64,000 nt of DNA from Epiperipatus broadwayi (taxonomy: Eukaryota > Onychophora > Udeonychophora > Euonychophora > Peripatidae), in contig JAQFVV010006723.1 in assembly GCA_028023455.1 (NCBI GenBank), forward strand, positions 250,001 to 314,000. The letters are read 5' to 3'. Below are positions 45,491-58,199 of the stretch, piece by piece (the first letter of the stretch is position 1; each line of letters opens with the position of its first letter). A model generated the notes under the pieces. That model worked only from the letters and a program-made list of their open reading frames with translations, had not been told where the DNA came from and did no database searches. Made by a program: the position numbers and the translations under genes.

Positions 45491-48324
45491 ACAGTTATAT
45501 CTAATAACCTTTTCACATGTACCAGGTTTGAATCCCTTTTTGGTACTTTATTTCTAATAAACATGGAAGATTTTGCTTTTTAGAGCCATATCACTGTATG
45601 CACATAAAACATCTTTAAATTAAAGTGGAATTCATTAGACAGAAATCATTTCTTAGATTTTAACATAACAAATGTGTTTCAATATTTTTATAAGTTTTAC
45701 TAGCTCAGATTACTATTAATTTAGAATGGCAATTCACTCATCCTTGCATGAAAAAGATGATGGGATGGTGGTTATACTAATACTAAGAAATCACTAAATA
45801 CTATGAAATCAATATTTATTTATGGCCTTTAAACAGTTAAACAGCTCATTAATTAAAACATGATGATGATGATGATGATGATGATGATAATGACAACAAT
45901 AATGACAATGGTTTCAACCACAGCTTTAGGACTAAGCTTAATCATAAACCTAATTTTTATAAAGAAATTCATAATCATTGCTTAATTTTAGTATATCTAA
46001 TTGGAACTTAAATAACTAATATTCACCTTGATGATGAATGATCACACTTAATAAAGACTACACTTAATGAAATATATATGCCTCATTTAATAATAATAAA
46101 CTAATATTTATTGCTGCATTTCTAACATATACATAAAATTTCTAGACATACATGAAAATTTATATGAATAATAATAATAATTGATTCTATTGCAATCTTC
46201 CGATTAATTTCAAGTTCTTCCCCCTTTCCCGTCAAATGTATGTTGTATTAAATTGGGTAACTGATTTGTTAAAATATTCCATCCACAAGAAAAAGTATTT
46301 CATAAAAAAAAATATTCACTCATTGGCACACATACTTTATAATCTAACGTGTCAAGCAGAATGATAAAAAATAAATGTTAGTAAAATTGGAAAGAGCAAG
46401 TTTTAGAAACAAGTTTTAAACCATTTTCTCCCCCTCCCTTCTAAGCTGAAACGTATACTTTCTTAAAACAAAATAATTTAATATTTTAATACAGCTTATT
46501 CTTTCACATTCACTCACAATTATACACATGTAAAAATATTATTATGTATGTGTGTGTTTTATCCCCATAATAACAAAATATTATTTAAAATCAAAATACT
46601 AATACAAAAAATTATTTTACACATTAATATTTCATAACTGTAAATTAATAAACAAATAATTTTGATACATTCAAAATCATTTATAAAGCTCAAGGTTATT
46701 ATTAGTAAGAAATTATTGGTTTTAATCGATCTGAATTGTCTTTAAAAGTTCTTTAAATAAAATATACCACTTTATTGCTAAAAGTTTATTAAGACTCTGA
46801 TATCATAAAGAAAATAGATATAAAAAGTCATATTACCGATCCTTTGTTTTGTGGCGAACTTCCAAGGGCTCAAACTTATCTTGTATAATGTCTATATTTC
46901 TGCAGCTACCATTTCCGTTTTATGTTGGAACAATCTCTTTCTTGAGGTGTATAATTGTTTGATGATGATGATCCTATTGAGGTTATTTGCTTTAGTGGAC
47001 AATTTGGAAATCATTATATTAACTTTTCTTCCCTTCCTGTCAAGCATGATTCTTTTAGTGGATGATGTACAGCAGTTGTTTTCACATTTATAAATTTTCT
47101 GGGTTTAAACTCAGTTACTGGAACAATTAATTGGACTTGATGATTTAATATTTATCAGTAGATTACTCTTTTCTTCTGATTTTAAATGCAGGTGAATGTT
47201 TTCTTCTTTCTATTTAAAAACATCTTATTTTTCTCAGTCAGTTGAAAGGTGTAGAATATTATTTTTCAGACAAGACATCTTTTCTTTCCTATATGATGTG
47301 CTAGTTGATGATGAGTCTGGTAGACAGACGGAACATATATTAATTTTTCTTACCCCGCCATCCTTATATTTTCAACATTCAAAACTTGATATAAAAAAAA
47401 TGATTTAAAAAAAAAAGGTTATCTAGCAGAATTAAAAATGTTTGTCTCCTTTAGTTTCAATAATTTTTAAAAAGTCTCTCTAACAATATTATAATAATAA
47501 ATCAACTGATTTTCCAGACTGCTTTTATCTGATTTTTTAGTCAACTTACCCAATTAGAGTGATAGTGTGACTTGCTATTTGTGACCAATTCAAAAAATCA
47601 CACATCTGTTTTTCAGACAAACTTTTGTTTCAAAGGGAAAAAATAGTCTTAATCCCTTCTCCTCACATATATCTGTAATATCTAAAATTGGAGCTTCTTT
47701 CTTTTGATCTTAAGATGAGACAATTTCAAAATTAGAGTTCCCACCAAGCTTAAGCTCCAAAATGACAAACAATCATTTATAAAAACAAAATTGCTACAAA
47801 AATAGATATCTGATTCAACAGATTTTCTCCCTTAACACAAAATTGTAAAAAAAAAATAATTTGACAGATTTAACCCTTCTTCCTTTCAATATATAATAAA
47901 TGTAAATTTCTGTATGTAATGTACACACATACTTTATCATTTCAAATCATTCATAAACTGTCCATTAAAATAATATGAATGCTAGTTTAGAAATTATAAC
48001 CCTAATATTTTAAAATTAAATCCTTAGCTTTTAAATCCCAATTACAATTATAGAAAAGCAAGAATAGAAGTACAGAATAAGATATTAAAATTGATCAAGC
48101 ATAGGTTAGTTTTAAAGAAAGTCTAATATCTGAAATATAAAACAATTTAATAGCTTACACATACATTGCCTATATATGTGTAACTTTGCTTTTTAACAGA
48201 AAAATTAAATATTGAATAGTTTAAATGTGTGTATTACCTTTCTATCAACACACAAACAAATAAAGAATATAATTGCTTACATGCACATTATTATAAATTT
48301 AGCTAATGACTAAATTGTAATGGC

Positions 48325-48435
<111 letters not shown>

Positions 48436-48439
48436 ACTA

Positions 48440-48540
48440 GCTCAAGGAGTAGCAGAGGTTTAAAATATATTTTTAATAAAGATAACAAAAGAAAAACTAA
48501 ATTGCTGCCAGTACTAATAACACAATAAGATTTTATTCAC
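48440..48540. repeat. Dispersed repeat, partner of 44735-44842
   Basis: It shares 'agcagaggtttaaaatatat', 'ctgccagtactaataacaca' and 'ataagattttattca' with the 44.7-kb segment, in the same order and orientation. It sits between the TA run and an (AT) run at about 48541-48554. Confidence 0.6.
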
Positions 48541-48599
48541 GTATATATATATATGACAACAAACATGCTTTATGTTTCATTATTATTATTTTTTTTTAA

Positions 48600-49170
48600 A
48601 CTTTACTTTTTAATCTTAGAATGTTGAGCATAGATAGACTACCTAGACTACATACTTAAAAGATTTTCGAAACTTTTGATTCCAGGCTAAAAGTTCGAAG
48701 TCAAACCAACGCTAGCTTTCTGATATATAGATGCAATCAATGCAATATGAAGATGTTAGCATAAAACCATGCTGACAGGAGCACCATGATGTTATTTAAA
48801 GGACATGATCCTTGGCCAATACAGGAATATGTGTCTGTCTGGCGAAAGAATCACATATATAAAATATCAAAGAGAAGGGTATGTATGGAGGGAGAGCGGA
48901 ACTTTTGCCGACTTATCATCCCTATCCATAGACCTAAAGGACATCAATGATGCAGGAAATACATCTGCGTACATTGCAACACAATGACTACACTTTTGGG
49001 TCATGCATTCAGTTGGGCACGTTGCCCTGTATGCTAAACACGCTTCACATTCCATTGATATAAACATTTATATATCCCTCCACCAGCATCGACACAACCC
49101 CATTAAACTAACATACACTAAATGAGTCTAAGCAGCCATCTACACCCAACCTATATTTAAGTCAATTTAA
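48600..49170. other. Less AT-rich unassigned block
   Basis: The base composition is visibly more even than in the flanks, and both strands keep frames of about 60 codons (48805-48987 plus, 48867-49067 minus). Neither reads as a known family, and the strand of any function is unclear. It could be part of an unrecognised mobile element. Confidence 0.35.
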
Positions 49171-49605
49171 TAATTTAATTTATTCTTTAAAAAAAATATT
49201 TAGTTTAAGGTATTTAACTTATTTTAAAATCACACATTGTATTTAACTTATTTTTTACATCAAACAATATATTTGACCTATTTTTAAAATCTAATAATGC
49301 ACAAATAATGATGTGTTCGATTTTATCTTTAAATTTGTTTGCAATCGCAAACTCCTGCCCTATTACAAACGGATCTTATATTAAGCATAAATAAAAAAAT
49401 ATCATACATATTTCAAAAAGATTACGTTTACATTTTAGATAAAACTTTTAAAATGGCAAAATTTATAAAATAAAGTTCAGATTTGATCAGGAGAGAAAGT
49501 TTATAGTTCATATTTAAGGAAAATAAAGTTCAGAGATTTTAAATTAAAGAGAGTTTATAGTTCATTTTTATGATTTACAATTTATACTTTCCTTTCTCCA
49601 GGCTC

Positions 49606-49740
49606 ATTCCTTCACGATCCTGGGATACGTGGAGATGATTCCTTCACGATCCTGGGATACGTGGAGATGAAAGCTGCCTTCGGCCGGCTGGCCGGTCCAA
49701 GGAAAGCGTAATTAAACAAATTACATTTTTGGTAACGGCG
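49606..49740 (+). repeat. GC-rich patch with a 32-bp direct duplication; LTR/primer-site-like junction
   Basis: A 32-bp unit (49606-49637) starting ATTCCTTCACGATCCTGGGA is repeated exactly at 49638-49669. 'cggccggctggccggtcc' follows, and then 'aattacatttttGGTAACGGCGAC' near 49719-49742. The end ...ACA/TTTTTGGTAACGGCGAC resembles an LTR end followed by a primer-binding region. A small ATG frame (ATGGCAAACGAATTC, from about 49773) comes after. No coding remains and no second LTR is seen, so a decayed LTR fragment is only a guess. Confidence 0.35.
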
Positions 49741-50289
49741 ACAATATCTCTGAAGTTCCTTTTCTTTTCAGCAATGGCAAACGAATTCAAAATTCTAATC
49801 TAATTCTTTTGAGTTTCTCCTTTTATAGTCCTGAAGTGTCTTATCTAGGAATGCTTGGATCCATCTGCCATATTTCATATATGTATTTCATTGGTTCATT
49901 AGTTCTGTAGTTAAGCATATTTTTCTTGTGGTCTGTGTACATATCTTGGGCAGGAAAAGCCAGTCTTTTGTTTCTATCTCTTAACTCTTATCTATTTCAT
50001 AATCTTTTTAATGATCATTTTGCCCTAAGGACCTGTTTGTAATTTTATTTTTGTTAAAAACTCTTCGTTATTTTTAAGATTATAAGGTTTTTATTATGGT
50101 TTTATATTAAAATTAGAATCTTTGCTTAGATTCTATAAATTCTTTAAGCTTATTTTATTTTCAATATTTAAATGATACTTATTAATAAATTACTAACTCA
50201 TTATTTGTGCATTTAAACGTCTGTGCATTCAACTCGTTATTACATCTCTACAAAAAAAAAATTATATGTAATGTATATAAATATTCCAT

Positions 50290-50396
50290 TACAATATATA
50301 TATAATTATATATATATTAATCTGAATATCAATTTATTTCTAAATTAAATACTAACTATCACTATACTAATAATGATAAATAAAATAGAAAATTAA
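50290..50396. repeat. Dispersed AT-rich repeat, partner of the Gypsy insertion site
   Basis: 'atcaattt.tttctaaatta' and 'atactaactatcactatact' match about 34590-34633 in the same order. At 34.6 kb the Gypsy LTR interrupts right after 'atact', while here the sequence runs on into 'aataatgataaataaaa'. This copy shows what the empty site may have looked like. Confidence 0.5.
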
Positions 50397-50540
50397 ATAA
50401 CATTACAGTACCAACCAAAAACAATTTTTTTACTAAAATTCTCTCACAACAATGGTTCCAACTGTTAACAAATAGATGAAACCATGGTCGTGAGAGAATT
50501 TTAATAAAATTTCGTTTTTTGGTTCATATTGTAATGTTAT
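50397..50540. mobile_element. Palindromic MITE-like element, 144 bp
   Basis: ATAACATTACAGTACCAACC at the left faces its inverse, ending GGTTCATATTGTAATGTTAT, at the right. The similarity goes on inward through 'aaaattctctcacaacaatggtt' and its inverse. The arms are about 60 bp, with a few indels in the T-runs. The centre is 'ccaactgttaacaaatagat'. It is non-coding. Confidence 0.75.
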
Positions 50541-53500
50541 ATGCTTTTCTCTTCAATTAATTTCTCAATTTACTTGTTCATTTATCTGCTGAACCACCAT
50601 TTTATGCAGATATTCATTTATGCAACCATCTTATCTTTTATCATCATCATCATCAATGTCAGTCATTTGTAAACAATTTTGTCATTTTAATTTCAGAAAA
50701 AAAAAATCAAAGATTAACTTATTGAAACTTAAGTTTTGTAATGATTATGCAAATCACTCAGTGAAAACATTAATGTGACTCTATATGTCATGTAGTTTTT
50801 TAATCTATTATATTTGAAATCTAGTAATGTTCAACATCTACTACAGCAAACTTATTTTTCTGAAAGATTTCAACACCATATCTAATTCCCCCCCCCCCCT
50901 CATTGACTCTATTCTCATTCAACTCTCTCTCTGGAAACAATTAATATTTCACCTTTAGAGTACCATTAAAATAATGTAAATGAAGTCTCTTTTCATATAA
51001 AAACTTTGTTCAGGTTCATCATAAAAGTTTTATTTTAAACATCTGTTACTTTTTATCTACTTTGGACTTGAAATTCATTGAAGATGTAATCTTATAAATA
51101 AGGTTCATCATACTCAACTAATTAAAGAATCTAATAAATGACTTTATCACCATGTCACTATATATTCAGAATGTTATAAAGAACATCCTTACACAAAAAT
51201 TTTCTAATAACTCGCACATTAAAATGATAGGAGTCCATATCTTATTTTTAAACAATAAATTTGGCAAAATAATTGATTTATATACAATAAAAATTATTTA
51301 TATTATAATGATTAGAAAAATAAACTTGATATTCAAAGATGTTGCTAAAAAAAAATCTATAGGGAAGTTAATAAAGAAAAAAAAATAGTATTAAATTGGA
51401 AAAAGAGAGAAAATAATAGGTATTTTGAGATACAATTTAGGTTATTTTGATATTTACAACGATATTGATATTATCAAAAAAAAACAATATTAAATTGAAA
51501 TAACATACTTTAATATTGATATTATGTATGCATATACTGTACATATTAAATACTTTAGATTTTGAATTTTTTTAAAAAAAAAAAGGTAATGTGCATGTAT
51601 AAAATGTAAGTATTAAAAATGTAGCAATAATAGTAATGTATATATATATCAACAAAAATATTTTATGTTTATGTAAAAAATAATGTAATGCTATTGTATT
51701 TTATATCTCTGAAGAAAATTACTACACGATTGAAAACTGCAAGGCAGTTGAAATTTAATAAAATAACATAAAAGGAATAAAATTGATAGAGATTTTTTAA
51801 GAATTTAGATGGGATACTGTAGTTACAACACTATAATAAAATACTTGATGTTTTAGCTTTTTAAATGCAGGACATTGAAGGTTAATTGCATTCAACATCC
51901 AAGCCCAAAGTTCTACTTAAAAAACTACCAAGATATTTAAAATAATGTTTATCCTGAAGCTAGAGATTTCTGTCTTAACATTGGCTGATAAATCACCTTA
52001 AGTTTTTTTAAATATTATATATTGACAAAATTTTTATTAGTCGCGTTTGAAAAATAGATATCATGTATACATTGTATCTTAATACCTGCTTCTTGAAGCC
52101 ATCTATAAACTGGTGACTACAATCATAAAAATAAAAAACAAAATGAGAGCTAATCTTTCTATTGATTTTTAATATGTGACTTTTCATTTTAATAAACATC
52201 AGATTTTTCACTAGCAGTAATAACTATTATATCACACGTTTCAGGTATATATGAATAAACATCAGTGGACAATCATAATTTCAAATGTTATTACAAAACC
52301 TTTTAATTAAATGAATGAAATATCTTGACTAAATCAATATGCAATATACAAATAATTCCTTTGCCCACTACATTTTTCTGGAACAAAAGGATATCTGTAG
52401 TGCATCTTATTTTCTAAAACAATACTGAGTCTCTAGTAACCATTTATTTATGTCAATAAAATTGTTGATAGTAAATGATCACTGTTGTCTTTTCTCTTTT
52501 TTGGATTTATAATTGAAAACAACAGAAGCAGACTTACTATTTGATGACATATCTTTATGAAATCATATAAATTTTGTTCACTCAAATTTTCATTTATTTA
52601 TTACAAAGCTACATACACACAACTTACAAATTTAAGCTTCGTAAAGAGTTTTACACTATCAAGTTACATCAGTCTTATAGCTACGTACTTGTAATTAAAA
52701 GTATTTAAAATATATGAATATATAAACATTCGTAAGTGGTCTTCCAATGAAAAGAAAATTCAATCATAGTATGAAGTTTTAGATGTTGAATTTTTTTTTA
52801 CTGAAACAAAGCAAACAGTTGAGCAAAAAAATAATCAATTGTCTGCAGCTTCAAAGTAATGCAATTAATAAACAAGGAATAAAAAGGCATTAGATTCTAG
52901 AAAATATAAGTACTTGTGATTTGTTAGATTTTCACTACCTGTAATTAAAAAATATTGATTTTTATTCAAGCAATGGAAATGTTTAGGTGTATAAAATTGT
53001 TTTTTTTTTTTTTAAAATTTTAATCAGTAATTTTTCTATTGGGGAATTATAAATTCTAATTCATATAAACTAAAACTGATTTTAAAAGCATGCTACAGGG
53101 CAAAGACTTTTTTAACACCATTTCTCCAAAAAGAAATAGTAAAAAAAAGATATTATTCAACAGACTATAGTCACAGTTTTAATATTTTTACATTTTTATT
53201 GCACATTACACTATAAAAGATGAAACTATTTAAAAAAAAAAAAATCTAATTCTCTTGGAATCTGAAATCAGATGTGCTAACTACTTAAGTACAAAGATAT
53301 ATATTTAATAAGAGTTTAAAAATCAAAGTGGATTCATTTTTTATTTGCAAAGTGATTGTCTTTAATACTACGAGACACTGCATCAATATAGCTAGCATTC
53401 AGATGTTTATAACTCTAAGTATTAAAAATTCTATTATTGCATATTTGATGGGTTGTTTGCAAAGTTATTAAAATGAAATTCTGTTTTGTAAATTTAAATA

Positions 53501-55076
53501 CAAGTTGATTCAAATGAAGAATAACAATATGAAAGAGGTTTATTTTGCATTTGAAATACGATTGCCTTAGAAGTTTATAACCCCAAGTATTAATATGTAA
53601 TATGAATACACATTAATACTGTTTTCATTGGAAAAGCAGATCTCATTTACATTATTAAAGAATACTTCAAAGAGACTAAAAATTTACAATACTGACTGCT
53701 TTTATTGGCATATGGTTGGTGCAATGTGTTGTAAGCCTTTATGAAAGCAATCTTTTCCATAGAAAATAATAGTTAAAATTCAGCACTGTAAATGTCAAAT
53801 AAATAGCCTAAAAAATCAGCGTAGGATCAATGTTGATGTATTCATGATTTCATAGATTGGTTTGTACAGACTTTGTATTTAAGTGTTTATTCTTTTAGAG
53901 GTGAATTACTGTTAAAGATAAAAATTTCCGATGGACACATTTTTTAATTACAGTACATAATAAATTCTCATAAACAGCTAAGTCATTCTATTGTTTGTTT
54001 TCTTTTAAAGTGAAGTTACAATGCTGTGTTCTATCCATCAGTTTGATTATATATAGACTTTGTAATAATCTTAAGATTTCATATTTTAATCATATTTTCC
54101 TATTAATATTAATTAAAATTATTTTATTATTAGAATTGTGTATTTGATTAATATTACAATAATTGTTGGTTTTTGTGCATGCATGATTTTATCTATATGT
54201 TCATGTTTATTGTCATAAAATTTGCTTATTTACCATGAGTTTCAATATGATATAAATATATATTACAAAATAATTACTTTTACATCTGAATATTTTATAA
54301 AATAAACTATAATAATTAATCAAATATTTAGTTACTCAAAGACCCTATGATATTTGAGCACTAGATTTATGATGACATGTTGATCTTCAATCCAGAATTT
54401 TGTTTCCCTACACCAAACCTCACATGTCGACACAACTCAAAGATTTTTTTTATCTATTAAAAATAGTTCCTGAATTATTTAAAGGGATACAAAAGATAAT
54501 AATGAATATGAAAAACATTTTCAACTACACAAAAATTATTTCTGAAAATCATTTTCTTCTTTGCAGAATCAGACTGTTGAATTGCTAAGTCAATAATATT
54601 ATTTTCAGTACAAGTTAAATGCATGGAACTCAACATTTTTGAAATCTATTAATCAGTCGACTTTTAATAGTTTTTTGATACAATTTATTCTTTTATTTCA
54701 ATATAAGATTGCATTAAAGAAACTTGGGCAAACTAGTTTATTAAGCCAAGCATGATCCTCAAAGATTAAGCAATATTTTTCATTTTACTGCAAATGAGTA
54801 ATCAATGTTTCTAAATTTTTTTAAAAAGAAAAACCTCAAAGAATATTAAGTTGTGTTTGATGTCATGTGATGTGTTTCATAAAAGGAAAAAAATCATTCA
54901 TAATAATATCCAATCTGTAAAAATATATTTGATATGTGATAATAAACATTATATATTATTTAAATAAATTTGAATGAACTTTGATAAAAAGTTTCTCTAT
55001 AAATTGTTTTATATAACATTAAATTGTTGCTCCTATAATGCAAAGTAATAATAATAATAATCATAATTTAACATAC
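50541..55076. other. AT-rich intron sequence
   Basis: No coding block or repeat could be supported. Small frames (51152-51388, 52008-52211 and 54400-54588) have Lys/Ile/Asn-rich composition, as expected by chance in AT-rich DNA. Confidence 0.45.
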
Positions 55077-55214
55077 TTTTCTTTGATTATTCGAAAGAAC
55101 TTTTTAAAGAAGTCCCAACTAAGTTTTGCTCCTCTTTGAGTATTTGAAATCATCAAAAAAAGATGTGTTCTGTGTTCTTTTTCTATCACATCTGTTAGGG
55201 TGTAATTTAATAAT
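55077..55214 (-). CDS. M1-family aminopeptidase, internal exon (138 nt)
   Basis: The minus-strand acceptor is TTATTTTTAG and the donor is AA|GTATGT. The first base completes an Arg codon from exon 63738-63908, so the join reads KLLERLLNYTL. The peptide goes on TDVIEKEHRTHLFLMISNTQ, then RGAKLSWDFFKKFFRII. This is a clear match to the M1 C-terminal domain pattern '(L)L.YTL.P..IR.QD....(I)..N..G..L.WDF...NW'. It ends with AA, which the next exon completes to Lys. This exon carries the strongest family signal in the gene. Confidence 0.88.
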
Positions 55215-56131
55215 CTAAAAATAAAATTACATTTAAAATTTTATTCATTTAAAGGAAAGTAAGAAAAGCAATAAGAGAGAAAGGGAGAGAGATTGCCATA
55301 AATAAATGACTAAAACAAATAACAGTAAAGTATATATATATATATATATATATGAAAACATTAGATGTCTGAAAGTTTCAGATCTTAATAGTTATATATT
55401 AGATAAATGCTTGGCTAGAGTTATTTTTGAATCTTATAGCATTTATAATATATATATAAAATAAAAAATAAAATAAGCATGTTTAAAAATATTGTCATGG
55501 TCTTTATTATATATATATATAAAGATATATGAAGATAACCGATATAAATAAAATATAACTGGGATAATCACATATATATTGCATAAAAGTAAAGGATATA
55601 ATCATATTTATACAATCTTTTAGAAACAGAAATCACTATTTATTTTATTTCAGAGCCATCTATTGTACACTTGAATAATCAATGGACATTAGAGTGATAG
55701 TACTCATGCCAGAGATGTATGTAACTATACAAGCTGACCTAAGTACAAAATCTTAATATTTTTAAATTTCAGGCAAGACTTAACAATGGTCATTAAATTT
55801 CAAACATATTTCTCACTAAAAATGGCTAACAACCTGAAATTAAGTAGGTAGATGCAAATATTGTTCAATCAAATGACCAGTGATTATTCAGGTTTTTAAT
55901 AGCGGAATAAAGTAAATAATGAATTACGCCAAAAGTAAACAGAGAAAATCAAACAATATTTGTTAGTTAATATTATCCTAAATAAATAATGAAAATATCT
56001 AAACAATATAAAACTGAGGTTATTAAAATATATAATTATTTGAATTATTACCAAATCTATATAACTATACAAGCAAGTTGATTTAGGTTCAAAGTCTAAG
56101 GATAATTTGTGAATTTACTTGGTAATATAAA

Positions 56132-56698
56132 TGTCATATCTCACCTTGCATTCAGAAGTGGATTAGTTGACATTCCTTCCGCATCTGATCAGAATAAGCA
56201 TTCATTGCCACTAATCAATGAGCAAACAGATAAATATCAGCCAAAGGTTAGTAAGGATTAATAGGCATTGATGCTCTCTGAATCTGATTGCTTCCAGTGA
56301 GGTTGGGGATCTGGCAATAAATAGTCAGTCCTTTTTGGAGGTAAAACAGAGAACGACAGTCTGACATAAGCACAAGTATGCGTTCTCCATTGAAACCACT
56401 GCTATAAGTTAATGTTTCCATTATAGCCATTACACTATCAGTCTACACAGTGAGGCAAGTCCACATTAGGACTGGAAGCTGCTAAGACCAGAGCCAACTC
56501 ATTGGAAAACTCATGAGGCAGGTTGTTACTTACAGTTGGAAGCTTTCAGGCAGAACCAGCCCTGCATATAGCAGTATATTTACTGATTGTATATTATGTA
56601 AATATATTTAATCCTAATAAATCATATTAATTAAAATTCAGGTGTTCGTATTTTTTGTTACTGTTGGTTTGAGTCTGCAATCCAAACCAAACCCAACA
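56132..56698 (+). repeat. 5' LTR of the old Gypsy element (567 bp)
   Basis: It starts TGTCATATC and ends CCAACA. The shared segment 'cttccagtgaggttggggat' also occurs in the 3' LTR. No clear tRNA-matching TGG follows the LTR end (gaatgagtgc), so the primer site is not identified. The minus-strand frame at 56248-56430 recurs in the other LTR and is only repeat sequence. Confidence 0.88.
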
Positions 56699-57189
56699 GA
56701 ATGAGTGCAGTCAGACAAAATATCTTTTCCTATGACTGGTAAAATAGAGAAAATAAGCGAGTGCACAGGTAAAGACATTCGTCATATTAAAACAACTATT
56801 CCGCTTGAATAAAAATCAGATTCGGCAGTTTGGTAAAGTAAAATACATGAGTGCAAACTCATCATATTTATATAATGGTGATAAAGTTAAAATACTTAAA
56901 TCTGCCTAAATAAAAAAAAAAACAGATTTGGCAGATTCTAAAAAAAAAAAACAAATTTTTTGATTGCAAACATTATAGGCATGTTGACTGACATTTTAAA
57001 TCAATTACAAGTGTGTTTCTCGTAATATAGTGGCAGAAGTTCTCCCTAGTGGATTGGTAGCATTGTCATTACTATTTTTAAACAGTTACAAACTGTAGCT
57101 GTCAAATTAACATTACAAGTGGTAACTTGCAATTGGTTTCTCTCATGACATAGAGGGAAAATTAAAAAATAGCTAATTTTGCTGGCTCC

Positions 57190-57528
57190 ATGGAAGCTTT
57201 TGTTACAGCCTACCCTGAGGGCTGGTCAAGCTATATGGAGCGATTAATTTTTTACCTACAAGCTTACCAGATCAAGAAGCCTGAAGTAAAGTTAGCCATA
57301 TTAATGACGATAATAGGACCTCAGATATATGAGATCCTGAAATCACAATTGATGTCAAAAAAACCTTCTGATCTAGATTTTGACAAAACATTAGCAATAC
57401 TCACAGATTATTTCCCCCGAAAACCTCTGACAATAATGCAGAGATATTATTTCAATCAATGCATCAAAGAGCAGGGTGAAAATTCCAGAGTTCACAATGT
57501 GAATCAGGACATTGGTAGTAAAGTGTGA
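57190..57528 (+). pseudogene. Gag fragment of the old Gypsy element
   Basis: ATG at 57190 (ccATGGAAG) opens 112 codons. They begin MEAFVTAYPEGWSSYMERL and continue with a helical capsid-like region (LAILMTIIGPQIYEILKSQL; then FDKTLAILTDYFPRKP and MQRYYFNQC). This follows the Gypsy gag pattern '(F)...W..Y..R......A..I....(K)...L....G...Y.(L)L'. The frame ends early, and the rest of gag is found only in broken pieces downstream to about 57690. Confidence 0.75.
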
Positions 57529-57699
57529 TCAAAGGTTTCCTGAATGAAGCACTTCACAATCATTTTATATAAACGATCACAACTAAAGACTTAAACTACT
57601 AATGATGCCGGATTTAGATTTCGAATCAGTTTTGTTACAAGCAATATCAGCAGAATCAATAGCTAACCAGGCCAAAGCCATTAAAAAAAATTATTTATG

Positions 57700-58124
57700 A
57701 TGTGCAAAAAATCAAGCAAAACACCGGGTTGGTCAACAACCCACCCAGCTCAGATAATACAGCAACAACAGGTATAAAGCGTTGTTACACATGCGATGAT
57801 CAGATGCATTTACATACAGAATGCCTGCACCACTATAGGGTGCGTACATTTTGCAAGCGAGTCAGGCATATAAGAGCTGCTTGTCTGAAAAGAGACAAAT
57901 AGTCAATATGAGAAAAGATTAAATCCATTCCAAAAATGATAATGGAAAACTCCATTCTAAAAAATAACAAAGGCAATAATAAGAAAAATAAACAAGTTGC
58001 CTGTATAAATCATATAAAAGACAATCAGTCTGAATTTAAACACAGGATTATGATTAATGATACGCCAGTTACAATGGAACTGGACACAGAGTCTACAGTG
58101 TCCACTGTTCCAAAAAAGACTTAA
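57700..58124 (+). pseudogene. Nucleocapsid zinc knuckles and protease fragment of the old Gypsy element
   Basis: CYTCDDQMHLHTEC (about 57780-57825) and FCKRVRHIRAAC (about 57850-57885) are two CCHC knuckles in decayed form. The second reads with its first Cys as the conserved position. Downstream, VTMELDTESTVSTV (about 58070-58110) corresponds to the protease active site, with the usual 'LDTGS' changed to LDTES. The frame stops right after. Confidence 0.7.
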
Positions 58125-58199
58125 TAAAAATAATAAATATAATGTGCATCCTAGCAGTAATTTAATAACAGACTATCAGAGCAATTAAATAAAACTGAT

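Noticed and set aside
46851-47408. Plus-strand frames of 80 and 70 codons
   Set aside because: No homology, splice sites or conserved motifs were seen. The hydrophobic composition fits chance in T-rich sequence.
51152-51388. Plus-strand 78-codon Lys/Ile-rich frame
   Set aside because: The composition is as expected from AT-rich random sequence, with no motif and no splice context.
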